From assembly GCF_000423545.1 (NCBI RefSeq), contig NZ_AUIE01000036.1:1-64000 (forward strand): 64,000 nucleotides of DNA, given 5' to 3'. Every line of letters begins with the position of its first letter. The first letter of the stretch is position 1. The position numbers and the translations under genes are program-made. Below are positions 52,308 through 60,819 of the stretch, one piece after another. A model generated the notes under the pieces. It searched no databases. It worked only from the letters and a program-made list of their open reading frames with translations, and had not been told where the DNA came from. Origin of the DNA: Metapseudomonas resinovorans DSM 21078 (GTDB lineage: Bacteria > Pseudomonadota > Gammaproteobacteria > Pseudomonadales > Pseudomonadaceae).

Positions 52308-52745
52308 ATGACCGACGACATCGACCAGTTGCTGATCTCCGCCTTGATGGAAGACTCGCGCCGTTCCCTCAAGGCCCTCGCGCAGATCAGCGGCCTTTCC
52401 TCCCCCAGCGTGGCGGAGCGGCTGCGCAAGCTGGAAGAACGCGGTGTGCTCACGGGCTACACGGTGGAGGTAGACCCGAAGGCCTTTGGCTACCAGCTCC
52501 AGGCCATCGTCCGCATCCGCCCATTGCCCGGCCAGTTACAGGTGGTGGAACGCAAGATCCAGGACATTCCGGAATTCACCGAGTGCGACAAGGTGACCGG
52601 CGACGACTGCTTCATCGCACGGCTGTGCGTGCGCTCCATGGAACAGCTCGACACGCTGCTGGACCGCATCAACGTCTACGCCGAAACCAGCACCGCCATC
52701 GTCAAGAAAACCCCGGTGAAGCGACGACTGCCGCCGATGGCTTGA
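52308..52745 (+). CDS. Lrp/AsnC-family transcriptional regulator
   Basis: 145 residues. N-terminal helix-turn-helix (LLISALMEDSRRSLKALAQISGLSSPSVAERLRKLEERGVL) and C-terminal RAM/ACT-like domain (LQAIVRIRPLPGQLQVVERKI, GDDCFIARLCVRSMEQLDTLL). Binds an amino acid and probably controls the divergent EamA transporter; the 130-base gap between them is AT-rich (CCATCTACCTTTACTATC). Confidence 0.93.
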   Translation: MTDDIDQLLISALMEDSRRSLKALAQISGLSSPSVAERLRKLEERGVLTGYTVEVDPKAFGYQLQAIVRIRPLPGQLQVVERKIQDIPEFTECDKVTGDDCFIARLCVRSMEQLDTLLDRINVYAETSTAIVKKTPVKRRLPPMA

Positions 52746-52829
52746 AAGTCTTGCCGCACGGCGCTCCGTTGAGGAGCGCCGCCCGGCAAGTTGGTGCCCG
52801 GCGCCAACCTGCCAGAGCGGCGTAGCGCG

Positions 52830-53678
52830 TTACTCGCCCTTCCCCGCCCCCAGCTTTTCCACCAACGCCTTGGCCAGCGCATGGTCGGAGAACGGGTTCT
52901 GGCCGGTGATCAACTCGCGATCCACCACCACGTTGGGACTCCAGGCCGTGGCGTAGGCCATGTCGCCGCCTGCGCCCGACATCGCCTTGGCCGGGTAGAA
53001 GAGGATGCGGTCGCCGTTGAGGGAGCGTTCGAATACCTGCTCTTCCGGGTCGGCGAAGATGGTCATGCGGTAGCCCTGATAGACCCAGTTGCTCGCCGCC
53101 GGCTTCTCGCCACGGGCCAGGGCCGCCTGGTAACTGGCGGGGTCGTCCTGGGCCGAGAGCAACGCAATGGGTCCGTGGCAAATGGCGGCAGTGGGCTTGC
53201 CGGCCTGGTGGAAGTGACGCAATAGCGCTCCCACTTCGGGGTTGTTGGCCAGGTCGATCAGCGGCGCGTGGCCACCGGGAATCAGCAACCCGGCATAGCG
53301 GTCCAGGTCTCCGGCCAGTACTTCTTGCAGCGACAGGCTGTCGTTCATGCCCGGCAGGCCTTCGACCACCCTCTGGATGCGCTTCATTTCCGCTGCGTCT
53401 CCGCCGAAGTACTGCGGATCGATGGAGCGTTCATCCACGCTCGGCGCGTTGCCCCTGGGGGTCACCAGTACCAGCGCGTAGCCCGCCTTGAGCAAGTGGT
53501 CCGCGGGTACGCCGAACTCGTTGAGGTAGAAGCCGGTGGGGTACTGCTTGCCGTCCTTGAGTGGCAACTGATTCTCGCTGGAAAGCAGCACCAGTACCTC
53601 GCCCTTGGGCGCCGCGTTGGCCGTGCCGGCCAGCATCGCGCCGGCAAGGGCCAGCGCCAGGGTGGAAACCTTGGTCAT
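52830..53678 (-). CDS. Exported DJ-1/PfpI-family protein
   Basis: 282 residues from ATG 53678 (AGGAG upstream). Signal peptide TLALALAGAMLAGTANA. Class I glutamine-amidotransferase-like fold: LLIPGGHAPLIDLANNPEV and the nucleophile elbow AICHGPIALL with Cys near 165, as in Hsp31-like chaperone/glyoxalase enzymes. The periplasmic location is unusual for DJ-1 proteins. Sits after the quinol-monooxygenase-like gene, 15 bases apart. Confidence 0.88.
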   Translation of the reverse strand: MTKVSTLALALAGAMLAGTANAAPKGEVLVLLSSENQLPLKDGKQYPTGFYLNEFGVPADHLLKAGYALVLVTPRGNAPSVDERSIDPQYFGGDAAEMKRIQRVVEGLPGMNDSLSLQEVLAGDLDRYAGLLIPGGHAPLIDLANNPEVGALLRHFHQAGKPTAAICHGPIALLSAQDDPASYQAALARGEKPAASNWVYQGYRMTIFADPEEQVFERSLNGDRILFYPAKAMSGAGGDMAYATAWSPNVVVDRELITGQNPFSDHALAKALVEKLGAGKGE

Positions 53679-53692
53679 GTTGAATCTCCTGA

Positions 53693-53998
53693 TCAATTGA
53701 ACGGTGCCACGTCCAGCGGACGGGCGAGGCGTACCTGGGTGGGCGTGGCCAGCCAGTCGGCGGTGGCGGCGCGATACGCCTGGTAATGGCCGCTCTGGCG
53801 ATGGGCTTCGACGGCAGCCTCATCGGCGTAGAGCTCGAAGAGGTCGAAAGCCAGCACCTCGCCCTCGCGGATGAACAGGTCGTAACGCAGGTTGCCGGGC
53901 TCAGCCCGGGAGCGCTCGACCATCACCCGCAGGGCCCGCTCCACCGCGTCGCGGTGCTCGGGCCTGGGGCTGATGGTGGCGAAGATGCTGAGGGTCAT
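53693..53998 (-). CDS. Antibiotic biosynthesis monooxygenase-like (putative quinol monooxygenase)
   Basis: 101 residues. ABM fold: TISPRPEHRDAVERALRVMVERSRAEPGNLRYDLF, LFELYADEAAVEAHRQSGHYQAY. YgiN-type members oxidise quinols or simply bind small ligands. Probably an operon with the DJ-1/PfpI gene, divergent from the LysR gene at 54094, suggesting a redox-stress unit. Confidence 0.88.
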   Translation of the reverse strand: MTLSIFATISPRPEHRDAVERALRVMVERSRAEPGNLRYDLFIREGEVLAFDLFELYADEAAVEAHRQSGHYQAYRAATADWLATPTQVRLARPLDVAPFN

Positions 53999-54093
53999 GG
54001 GGTCTCCTGGATATCAGCGCGTCAGTGGCCGCCATCCTAGGCAAGGCACTAAGATTCGATAATTCGAAAGCCTTTATTTCTGGCATCCAAAAA

Positions 54094-55011
54094 ATGAATA
54101 TCACTAAGAAGGACCTGAACCTGCTGCAGGTCTTCCACGTGCTCTACCAGGAACGCAATGCGTCGCTGGCGGCCGAGCGCATGGCCCTCAGCCAACCGGC
54201 CTTGAGTCACAAGCTGAACAAGCTGCGCCACCAGTTCGGCGACCCGCTCTTCGTCCGCGCCCCTCGCGGTCTCACCCCAACGCCCCGTGCCCACGAGCTG
54301 GCGCCCCAGGTGCAGCGCCTGGTGGGCGAGCTGGAAGCCTTCTACGAGCTCTGCGACGGACAGGACTTTCTCGGCCGCGCCGAGCGCCTCCATCTCTACA
54401 GCACCGACTACGTGGAACAGATGCTGCTGCCGAAACTTCTGCCGATCCTGCGCAGCCAAGCGCCGAACCTGGTGCTGGTCACCCACAACACTCGTGGCCA
54501 ACTCCCCCGCGACGAGCTGGAGAAAGGCACCTGCGACCTGGCGATTGCCGGCTTCTACACCGACCTGCCAGGCACCTTTCACCAGCAGCGCCTGCTGAGC
54601 GAGGACTTCGTGGTCCTGGCCTCCCAAGGCAACGCGCGCCTGGCCAACGGCCTGGACCTGGACGCGTTCCTCGCCTGCGAGCACCTGCTCACTACCCTTA
54701 CCGGTGACCTCGATGGGCTGATGGATCGGGCCCTGCAGGCCAGGGGACTGAGCCGCCGGGTCGCCGCCGGGCTGTCCAGCTTCATTGCACCGACCCGACT
54801 GATTCGCGGCACCGACCTGCTGCTCACCTGCCTGCGCTCACTGGCCGAAGAAGCCGTGGATCGCGACCCCGACCTGCGCATGCACCCGCTGCCGTTGACG
54901 CTGCCGCGGGTCGAGGTGATGCAGATCTGGCATGAACGGACCGACGCCGACCGCCTGCGCCGCTGGTTCCGCAAACAGGTCCAGCAGGTGGCCGATTCCA
55001 TCGCGCGCTGA
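54094..55011 (+). CDS. LysR-family transcriptional regulator (NodD/SyrM-like branch)
   Basis: 305 residues from ATG 54094. DLNLLQVFHVLYQERNASLAAERMALSQPALSHKLNKLRHQFGDPLFVRAPRGLTPTPRA: the F.V...RG..PT pattern is the NodD/LeuO-like LysR branch. The effector domain follows (LHLYSTDYVEQMLLPKLLPILR). ATTCGATAATTCGAA near 54055 is a palindromic candidate site upstream. It likely regulates the divergent monooxygenase/DJ-1 pair. Confidence 0.92.
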   Translation: MNITKKDLNLLQVFHVLYQERNASLAAERMALSQPALSHKLNKLRHQFGDPLFVRAPRGLTPTPRAHELAPQVQRLVGELEAFYELCDGQDFLGRAERLHLYSTDYVEQMLLPKLLPILRSQAPNLVLVTHNTRGQLPRDELEKGTCDLAIAGFYTDLPGTFHQQRLLSEDFVVLASQGNARLANGLDLDAFLACEHLLTTLTGDLDGLMDRALQARGLSRRVAAGLSSFIAPTRLIRGTDLLLTCLRSLAEEAVDRDPDLRMHPLPLTLPRVEVMQIWHERTDADRLRRWFRKQVQQVADSIAR

Positions 55012-55086
55012 CCCTCGAGTCGCTTCGCGCCTGACCCGGCTCTGGAGTATCGTCGCCAGATCTTGATCACAGAAGGCAGGTGGGCG

Positions 55087-56940
55087 ATGGCAGCCCTGGA
55101 TGACAACCCGGCTCCGCAGGACGCGACCGGTAACAAGAACGACGGCTCCGCTCCCATTGCACGCAAGGCCGGCACCCGTGGCGATGCCGCCGTGATCGCC
55201 ACCTTGCTGCCCTATCTCAAGCCCTACACCGGCCGCATCGCCCTGGCGCTGGGGCTGATCTTCGCCGCCAAGCTGATCAACCTCTATGTGCCGATCGCCC
55301 TCAAGCAGATCGTCGATGGGCTCAATGTCGAGCCCAGCCTGTTGGTGCTGCCGGTGGCCCTGCTGCTGGCCTATGGCGCCTCGCGTATCGGCGTCACCCT
55401 GTTCACCGAGCTGCGCCAGGTGGTGTTCGCCCGGGTCATGGCGCGGGCCTCGCGGCAGATCACCCTCAAGGTGTTCCAGCACCTGCACGGGCTGAGCCTG
55501 AGGTTCCACCTGGGCCGGCGCACCGGCGGCGTCGCCCGTGACGTCGAGCGTGGCGGGAGTGCCATCTCCGACCTGCTGGACTGGACGCTGTACACCATTG
55601 TCCCGACCCTGCTCGAAGTGCTGCTGGTCACTGCAGTGTTGGTCTGGGCGTACGACTGGGGCTTCGCCTTCATCACCCTCGCCACCCTGGTCGCCTACGG
55701 CATCTGGACGTTCGCCATCACCGAATGGCGCACCCGCTACTACCGCGCAGCGGTGGAGGCGGACACCCGCGCCAATGAGCGCGCGGTGGATTCGCTGCTC
55801 AACTACGAGACGGTGAAGTACTTCAACAACGAAGCCCACGAGTCGGCACGCTACGACGAGAACCTGCGCCATCTGGAGAACGCCAAGGTCAAGGCCACCA
55901 AATCCCTGGCGCTGCTCAACCTGGGCCAGACCTCCATCGTCGCCATGGGCGTCACGGCCATGATGTGGCGTGCCGCCGCGGGCGTCGTGGCCGGCGAACT
56001 CACCATCGGCGACCTGGTGCTGGTGAACACCTACCTGCTGCAGCTGTCCGCCCCGTTGTTCATGCTCGGCATGATGTACCGCGAGGTGAAGCAGGCGCTG
56101 ACCAACATGGAGCGGCTGTTCGGCCTGCTGGACGAGCGCCAGGACGTGCAGGACGCGCCGGGCGCCACCCCGCTGCAAGCCACCCGGCCACGGGTGCGCT
56201 TCGAGAACGTGCACTTCGGCTACGACCCGCGCCGGGAGATCCTCCACGGCGTGGACTTCGAGATTCCCCCCGGTGGCACCGTGGCGGTGGTCGGCCATTC
56301 AGGCTCTGGCAAGTCCACCCTCGCCCGCCTGCTCTACCGTTTCTACGACATCGATGCCGGGCACATCCGCATCGATGGCCACGACCTGCGCGAACTGACC
56401 CAAGGCTCGGTGCGCAGCGCCATCGGCATCGTTCCCCAGGACACCGTGCTGTTCAACGACAGCATCTACTACAACATCAGCTACGGCCGCCCCGAGGCCA
56501 GCCGCGAGGAGGTGGAAGCCGCCGCCCGCGCTGCGCATATCCACGATTTCATACTGCGCCTGCCTGACGGTTACGAAACCCCGGTGGGCGAGCGCGGCCT
56601 CAAGCTCTCCGGGGGCGAGAAACAGCGCGTGGCCATCGCCCGCGCCCTGCTGAAGAACCCCGCCATCCTGATCTTCGACGAGGCCACTTCGGCCCTCGAT
56701 TCCAAGTCTGAAAAGGCCATCCAGACCGCGCTCGACCGCATTCAGGTCGGTCGCACCACCCTGGTCATCGCCCACCGCCTCTCCACCGTGATGGACGCCG
56801 ACCAGATCCTGGTGCTCGACGCGGGCCGGGTGATCGAGAAAGGCACCCACCGCCAGTTGCTGGACATCGGCGGCAGCTACGCACAGATGTGGCTGCTGCA
56901 GCAGCAGGAACCCGAAGCGGACAGCTCGCCTAGCGCCTAG
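55087..56940 (+). CDS. Atm1-type ABC exporter (fused TMD-NBD)
   Basis: 617 residues. Six membrane helices within ~35-320 (for example IALALGLIFAAKLINLYVPIAL) and the NYETVKYFNNEAHE motif, diagnostic for the Atm1/HMT1 group. The ATPase domain follows: Walker A GHSGSGKST (about 406-414), Q-loop VPQDTVLFNDS, signature LSGGEKQR, Walker B ILIFDEATSALD, H-loop IAHRLST. Homodimeric exporter of glutathione-linked compounds or metals. No nearby partner gene. Confidence 0.93.
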   Translation: MAALDDNPAPQDATGNKNDGSAPIARKAGTRGDAAVIATLLPYLKPYTGRIALALGLIFAAKLINLYVPIALKQIVDGLNVEPSLLVLPVALLLAYGASRIGVTLFTELRQVVFARVMARASRQITLKVFQHLHGLSLRFHLGRRTGGVARDVERGGSAISDLLDWTLYTIVPTLLEVLLVTAVLVWAYDWGFAFITLATLVAYGIWTFAITEWRTRYYRAAVEADTRANERAVDSLLNYETVKYFNNEAHESARYDENLRHLENAKVKATKSLALLNLGQTSIVAMGVTAMMWRAAAGVVAGELTIGDLVLVNTYLLQLSAPLFMLGMMYREVKQALTNMERLFGLLDERQDVQDAPGATPLQATRPRVRFENVHFGYDPRREILHGVDFEIPPGGTVAVVGHSGSGKSTLARLLYRFYDIDAGHIRIDGHDLRELTQGSVRSAIGIVPQDTVLFNDSIYYNISYGRPEASREEVEAAARAAHIHDFILRLPDGYETPVGERGLKLSGGEKQRVAIARALLKNPAILIFDEATSALDSKSEKAIQTALDRIQVGRTTLVIAHRLSTVMDADQILVLDAGRVIEKGTHRQLLDIGGSYAQMWLLQQQEPEADSSPSA

Positions 56941-56941
56941 C

Positions 56942-56975
56942 CCGCAGGATGCGGTTGCGCGCAGCGGTACCCATC
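56942..56975. repeat. Partial dispersed repeat
   Basis: CCGCAGGATGCGGTTGCGCGCAGCGGTACCCATC, a degenerate GTAGGATGG-type copy after the ABC exporter gene. Confidence 0.5.
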
Positions 56976-56991
56976 TCCGCCAGAGCGCACC

Positions 56992-57315
56992 TTATTCCTT
57001 GCTCTCCAGCACATCCCCCGCCCAGCTCAGGGCGGCCATCACCGTAGGGAAACCGATGGTGCTGGTGAGCACCAGCAGGGTGTGGTGGATATCTTCGGGC
57101 GTGGCACCGGCTTCCAGGGCGCGGCGCGTGTGGCTGTGGACGGCACCTTCGGAGTGGATGGCCGCCGCGGCGGCGAGCTGGATCAATTGCAGGCTGCGCT
57201 CATCCAGGGGGCCGGTCTGGCGCACCACGGCGCCGAGGGTTTCCACGGCCTGAAAGTACGCCGGATGCTGCTTCTTGAAGCGCTTGTAGGTGTCGAGATC
57301 GTGCTTGCGTTCCAT
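56992..57315 (-). CDS. Carboxymuconolactone decarboxylase family (AhpD-like) protein
   Basis: 107 residues from ATG 57315 (AGGTGG upstream; a GTG three codons earlier is possible). Helical CMD fold: QLIQLAAAAAIHSEGAVHSHTRRALEAGATPEDIHHTLLVLTSTIGFPTVMAAL. The usual CxxC of AhpD is absent (EGAVHSH), so it is closer to true CMD-type or unknown enzymes. Monocistronic. Confidence 0.88.
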   Translation of the reverse strand: MERKHDLDTYKRFKKQHPAYFQAVETLGAVVRQTGPLDERSLQLIQLAAAAAIHSEGAVHSHTRRALEAGATPEDIHHTLLVLTSTIGFPTVMAALSWAGDVLESKE

Positions 57316-57451
57316 TGTGGCCACCTCGCTTGGGCATGCCCTTACAGCTTAGGCAAGCGCGCCTCGACTATGGTGAATGGACCCGACCCCGCACAGGGAA
57401 GACACGCGCCATGCCCAAGACGCACCGCGACAGCTCAACACCTCTGATGCC

Positions 57452-58216
57452 ATGGCCCGTAGTCTGATCGGCATTGTCCTGCTGGCCGTTGCGCTCTATC
57501 TCGGGCTGGGAGCGGCGCTCCTGGTCTTCCAGCGCTCGCTGATCTACTTCCCGCAGCCCCGTGCCATCGGCAGTCCCGACCGGTTGCTGATGTTGCCGGT
57601 GACCGACGAGCGGATAGCCGTCACCGTGCGTCCGCTGGCCAGCCCCAAGGCGCTGATCTACTTCGGCGGCAATGCCGAGGACGTCTCCCGCAGCCTGCCG
57701 GACTTCGCCGAGGCCTTCCCCGACCACGCCCTCTATTTGCTGCATTACCGGGGGTTCGGCGACAGTACCGGCAATCCCTCGGAAGCCGCCATCCTCCAGG
57801 ACGCCCTGGCTTTGTTCGACAAGGTTCATACCCTGCATGGCGAGGTGGCGCTGGTCGGCCGCAGCCTGGGCAGCGGCGTGGCTATCCAGTTGGCAAGCCA
57901 GCGCCCTGCAGCACGGCTGGTGCTGGTCACGCCCTACAACAGCATCCTCGAACTGGCCCAGCGACAGTTCCCCATCTACCCGGTGCGCTGGATGCTCAAG
58001 GACCGGTACGAATCCTGGCGCTACGCCCCGGTCATCACCGTGCCCACGTTGTTGATAGTCGCGGAACGGGACGAAGTAATCCCGCGCTGGAGCAGTGAAA
58101 AACTCTTCGCCCAGTTCCGCTCGGGCGTGGCACGGCGGGAGGTGATACCTGGCGCCGGGCACAACGATATCGGCGGCCGGACGGAGTACCTGAGGCTGAT
58201 TCGCAGCGGGCTTTAG
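57452..58216 (+). CDS. Membrane-anchored alpha/beta hydrolase (Bem46-like)
   Basis: 254 residues from ATG 57452; an ATG at 57377 in frame would add 25 low-complexity residues. One N-terminal membrane helix (LIGIVLLAVALYLGLGAALLVF), then the alpha/beta-hydrolase core: YFGGNAED, LLHYRGFGDSTG, nucleophile VGRSLGSGVA (Ser), acid in VAERDEVIP and His in PGAGHNDIGG. The catalytic triad is complete. Substrate unknown, probably an ester or lipid. Confidence 0.88.
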   Translation: MARSLIGIVLLAVALYLGLGAALLVFQRSLIYFPQPRAIGSPDRLLMLPVTDERIAVTVRPLASPKALIYFGGNAEDVSRSLPDFAEAFPDHALYLLHYRGFGDSTGNPSEAAILQDALALFDKVHTLHGEVALVGRSLGSGVAIQLASQRPAARLVLVTPYNSILELAQRQFPIYPVRWMLKDRYESWRYAPVITVPTLLIVAERDEVIPRWSSEKLFAQFRSGVARREVIPGAGHNDIGGRTEYLRLIRSGL

Positions 58217-58527
58217 ACGCGGGCGGACGATGGGCTGAGCATCTCGATCTCGCGAATCTCGAAGTCGCGCCGCAGGTAGTCCATACGGTTTTCGTGAAAG
58301 CGGCGCATGTGCGGCAACGCGCTGTGGACTTCCAGCGCGGCCCGGCTCTGCCAGACCTCATAGAAGATGAACAGGCTCGGGTCCTGGGCATCACGCAGCA
58401 TGTGGTACTCGATGCAGCCCGCCTCCGCCCGGCTGGGCTCGACGTAGGCGCGGAACAGTGCCTCGAACGCGTCGGCCTTCTCAGGCCTGGTGTGGGCATG
58501 GAGGATGAAACCGTAGGGTTGGGTCAT
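58213..58527 (-). CDS. Putative quinol monooxygenase (ABM domain)
   Basis: 104 residues: FILHAHTRPEKADAFEALFRAYVEPSRAEAGCIEYHMLRDAQDP, FYEVWQSRAALEVHSALPHMRRF. A YgiN-like ABM protein, second in this window after 53693. Convergent with the hydrolase gene (four-base overlap) and divergent from mdaB, a quinone reductase gene, which supports a quinone-redox role. Confidence 0.9.
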   Translation of the reverse strand: MTQPYGFILHAHTRPEKADAFEALFRAYVEPSRAEAGCIEYHMLRDAQDPSLFIFYEVWQSRAALEVHSALPHMRRFHENRMDYLRRDFEIREIEMLSPSSARV

Positions 58528-58686
58528 GGCGATGGCCTCTGGATGGCGTGATTTTTATCAACCCTACCGCAACTAACACATATGAATTAGTGACTTTCAA
58601 GCAAGTATCAATTGCACCCGAACGGATTTTTCCGCAGTGGGGTGACCGGTAGTCTGCCGCCACATCAACTTGCGGAGGCTACTGCC

Positions 58687-59277
58687 ATGAAAAAGATCCT
58701 GTTGCTCAACGGCGGAAAGAAGTTCGCCCACTCCGACGGCCGCTACAACGCCACCCTGCACGACGCCGCGCTGGCCTTCCTCGACCGCGCCGGCTTCGAC
58801 GTCAAGGAAACCCAGATCGACGCCGGCTACGACGTTTCCGAAGAGGTGCAGAAGTTTCTCTGGGCCGATGTGGTGATCTACCAGATGCCCGGCTGGTGGA
58901 TGGGTGCGCCCTGGACCGTGAAGCAGTACCTGGACGAGGTGTTCACCGCCGGTCACGGCAGCCTTTACGCCAATGACGGCCGCACCCGCTCGGACGCCTC
59001 GCAGAAGTACGGCAGTGGCGGCCTCATCCAGGGCAAGCAGTACATGCTGTCGCTGACCTGGAACGCGCCGCAGCAAGCGTTCGACGACCCCACCGACTTC
59101 TTCGAGGCCAAGGGCGTGGATGCGGTGTACTTCCCCTTCCACAAGGCCAACCAGTTCCTCGGCATGAGCGCCCTGCCCACCTTCCTCTGCGTGGACGTGA
59201 TGAAGCGGCCGAATATCGAGGCCGACGTGAAGCGCTATGAGGAGCACCTGGCCGAGGTGTTTGGCATTCAGAGCTGA
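58687..59277 (+). CDS. mdaB: NAD(P)H:quinone oxidoreductase MdaB
   Basis: 196 residues from ATG 58687. Flavodoxin-like fold with the MdaB start KKILLLNGGKKFAHSDGRYN, the VIYQMPGWWMGAPWTVKQYLDEVF block and GMSALPTFLCVDVMK. An FAD-dependent two-electron quinone reductase protecting against redox cycling. Divergent from the ABM-domain gene; both probably share a redox response. Confidence 0.93.
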   Translation: MKKILLLNGGKKFAHSDGRYNATLHDAALAFLDRAGFDVKETQIDAGYDVSEEVQKFLWADVVIYQMPGWWMGAPWTVKQYLDEVFTAGHGSLYANDGRTRSDASQKYGSGGLIQGKQYMLSLTWNAPQQAFDDPTDFFEAKGVDAVYFPFHKANQFLGMSALPTFLCVDVMKRPNIEADVKRYEEHLAEVFGIQS

Positions 59278-59901
59278 TCGGCCGGCCGTAGGATGTGGTT
59301 GAGCGAAGCGAAACCCATCAGATGAAATCCAGGAGCGGCGGTTGGAGCTTTCCCGGATTTCATCCGGGCTACTGATTCAGCGCGGCCCTTGGCGAATGAA
59401 ATGGCTATGTCTGCGTTAGCTGTTGCGACGTTGAGAGAAGCGCTCTAGCGCAGGCCTTTTAGGCTTCCGCGCCAGCTTGACAAAACCCTCACCCCCGGCC
59501 CCTCTCCCAGAGGTAGAGGGGTGACTCGCGCCAGCGAAGCACGAACCATCCTGAAGCCCACACGGGCCTGATACCGGGCAGACGAGGTGGGGCAGCGACT
59601 GCGCCCCTTCAGGAGGCCGAGCGGAATCGTTGCGCAGGGGGACGAGCGGCATGGATGCCGCGAGAGGCGTGTGGGGCCATGGATGGCCCCTCTCGCCGTG
59701 CCCCCGGAGCAACGATGGAGGGAGGGCAGTCCGGCGAAGCCGGACCCGGATGCAGGGGCAAGACCTTTGCTTCCTTTGGGTCGTCTGCCAAAGGGAGGCG
59801 CCTGGGAAGGCGAAACCAGAAACATCCGCAGAACTCGATAATCAACTTGGCTCAGGACGTTCTAGCAACACTTAACGCAGACATAGCCAATGAAATCGCC
59901 C
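59278..59901. other. 624-base repeat-rich gap
   Basis: No gene is accepted. 59283-59325 is a GTAGGATGTGG...GAAACCCATC repeat; 59320-59372 has ATGAAATCC / GGATTTCATCCGGGCTAC; 59485-59522 has CCCTCACCCCCGGCCCCTCTCCC; and 59640-59830 carries a longer block (GCGGCATGGATGCCGCGAG...) of a kind repeated in pseudomonad intergenic DNA. Frames across it are open only because of high GC. Confidence 0.55.
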
Positions 59902-60744
59902 CTACAGGAAGGTCTTGCCGGCAAAGGCCGCTGCCGCTGCAACGGTCAGCACCAGCAGGCCGATCAGCACCTTGTTCGGCGACTGACGGGCCGCTTCGGT
60001 GGGCGCGGCCTGCTTCTGCGCCGCCGCGCGCAGCGGATTGGCCACCGGCTGGCGCCCCATTGGGCGTGGCACGGCGGGCTTGGGGATTTGCGCCACGGGC
60101 ATGAACAGCGTGGCGTCTTCGTCCACCGCTTGCGGTGCCGCCACCTTGGGGCCGATCACCAGCAGGTTCACCGAACCCATGCGGATCTGGTCGCCGGGCT
60201 GCAATACCGCCGTGCTGACTTTCTGCTGGTTGACGAACACGCCGTTGGCCGAAGCCAGGTCCTTGACCTCCAGCACATCGTCCTTGAGGAAGAACTCGCA
60301 GTGCCGGCGCGACAGCTCCTGGTCGCTGAAGCACAGTTCGCACTTCACCGAGCGACCGAAGGTGATGGAGCCGGTGACGTGGTACTTCTGCCCTTCGTGC
60401 TCCCCTTTGATGACTTGCAGGTACCAGCGCGCCGCGGCTTCGACCTTGGGTCGGGCCTTGGCCGGGTCCACCAGCAGGAGTTCGAGGTTGCCGATGCGCA
60501 CAGAGTCGTCTGAACGCAGCTGGAAACGCGCACCGATGCGCTCGCCATTGACGAAGGTGCCGCCGGGCGTGCCGCAATCGCTCAGGTAGTACTGGCCGTG
60601 GTCCTGCCGGATTTCCGCGTGGAACAGGCTGATCTCCGGGTCCGCCAGAACCAGGCTGTTGCGGCTGTCCTGGCCGATGGTGAAGCGTTCGTCCACCAGC
60701 CAGATGGGCGCCTGGCGGTTATCCGCGAAGTGAATCCTGAGCAT
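59902..60744 (-). CDS. Double FHA-domain membrane protein
   Basis: 280 residues from ATG 60744 (AAGGA upstream). Two FHA phosphothreonine-binding domains: ~10-100 (FTIGQDSRNSLVL, ISLFHAEI) and ~110-210 (ITFGRSVKCELCF, LSRRHCEFFL, SANGVFV), the second with the full GR-S-H-NG set. An Ala/Pro-rich linker ends in one C-terminal membrane helix (VLIGLLVLTVAAAAAFAG). Third gene of the phosphatase-kinase-FHA operon, thus likely a substrate or scaffold of the kinase. Confidence 0.9.
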   Translation of the reverse strand: MLRIHFADNRQAPIWLVDERFTIGQDSRNSLVLADPEISLFHAEIRQDHGQYYLSDCGTPGGTFVNGERIGARFQLRSDDSVRIGNLELLLVDPAKARPKVEAAARWYLQVIKGEHEGQKYHVTGSITFGRSVKCELCFSDQELSRRHCEFFLKDDVLEVKDLASANGVFVNQQKVSTAVLQPGDQIRMGSVNLLVIGPKVAAPQAVDEDATLFMPVAQIPKPAVPRPMGRQPVANPLRAAAQKQAAPTEAARQSPNKVLIGLLVLTVAAAAAFAGKTFL

Positions 60745-60819
60745 TGTGGGGTCCTTGGAGGCAGGGCACAGGGCAATGATAGCCATGTGCCTGCTCCCTG
60801 ACCTTGCTGGAGTTGGCAG

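Noticed and set aside
59445..59875. Several 70-150 codon ORFs on both strands in the 59.4-59.9 kb gap
   Set aside because: All frames are open because of GC-rich extragenic repeats; none shows a protein-like pattern or ribosome site.
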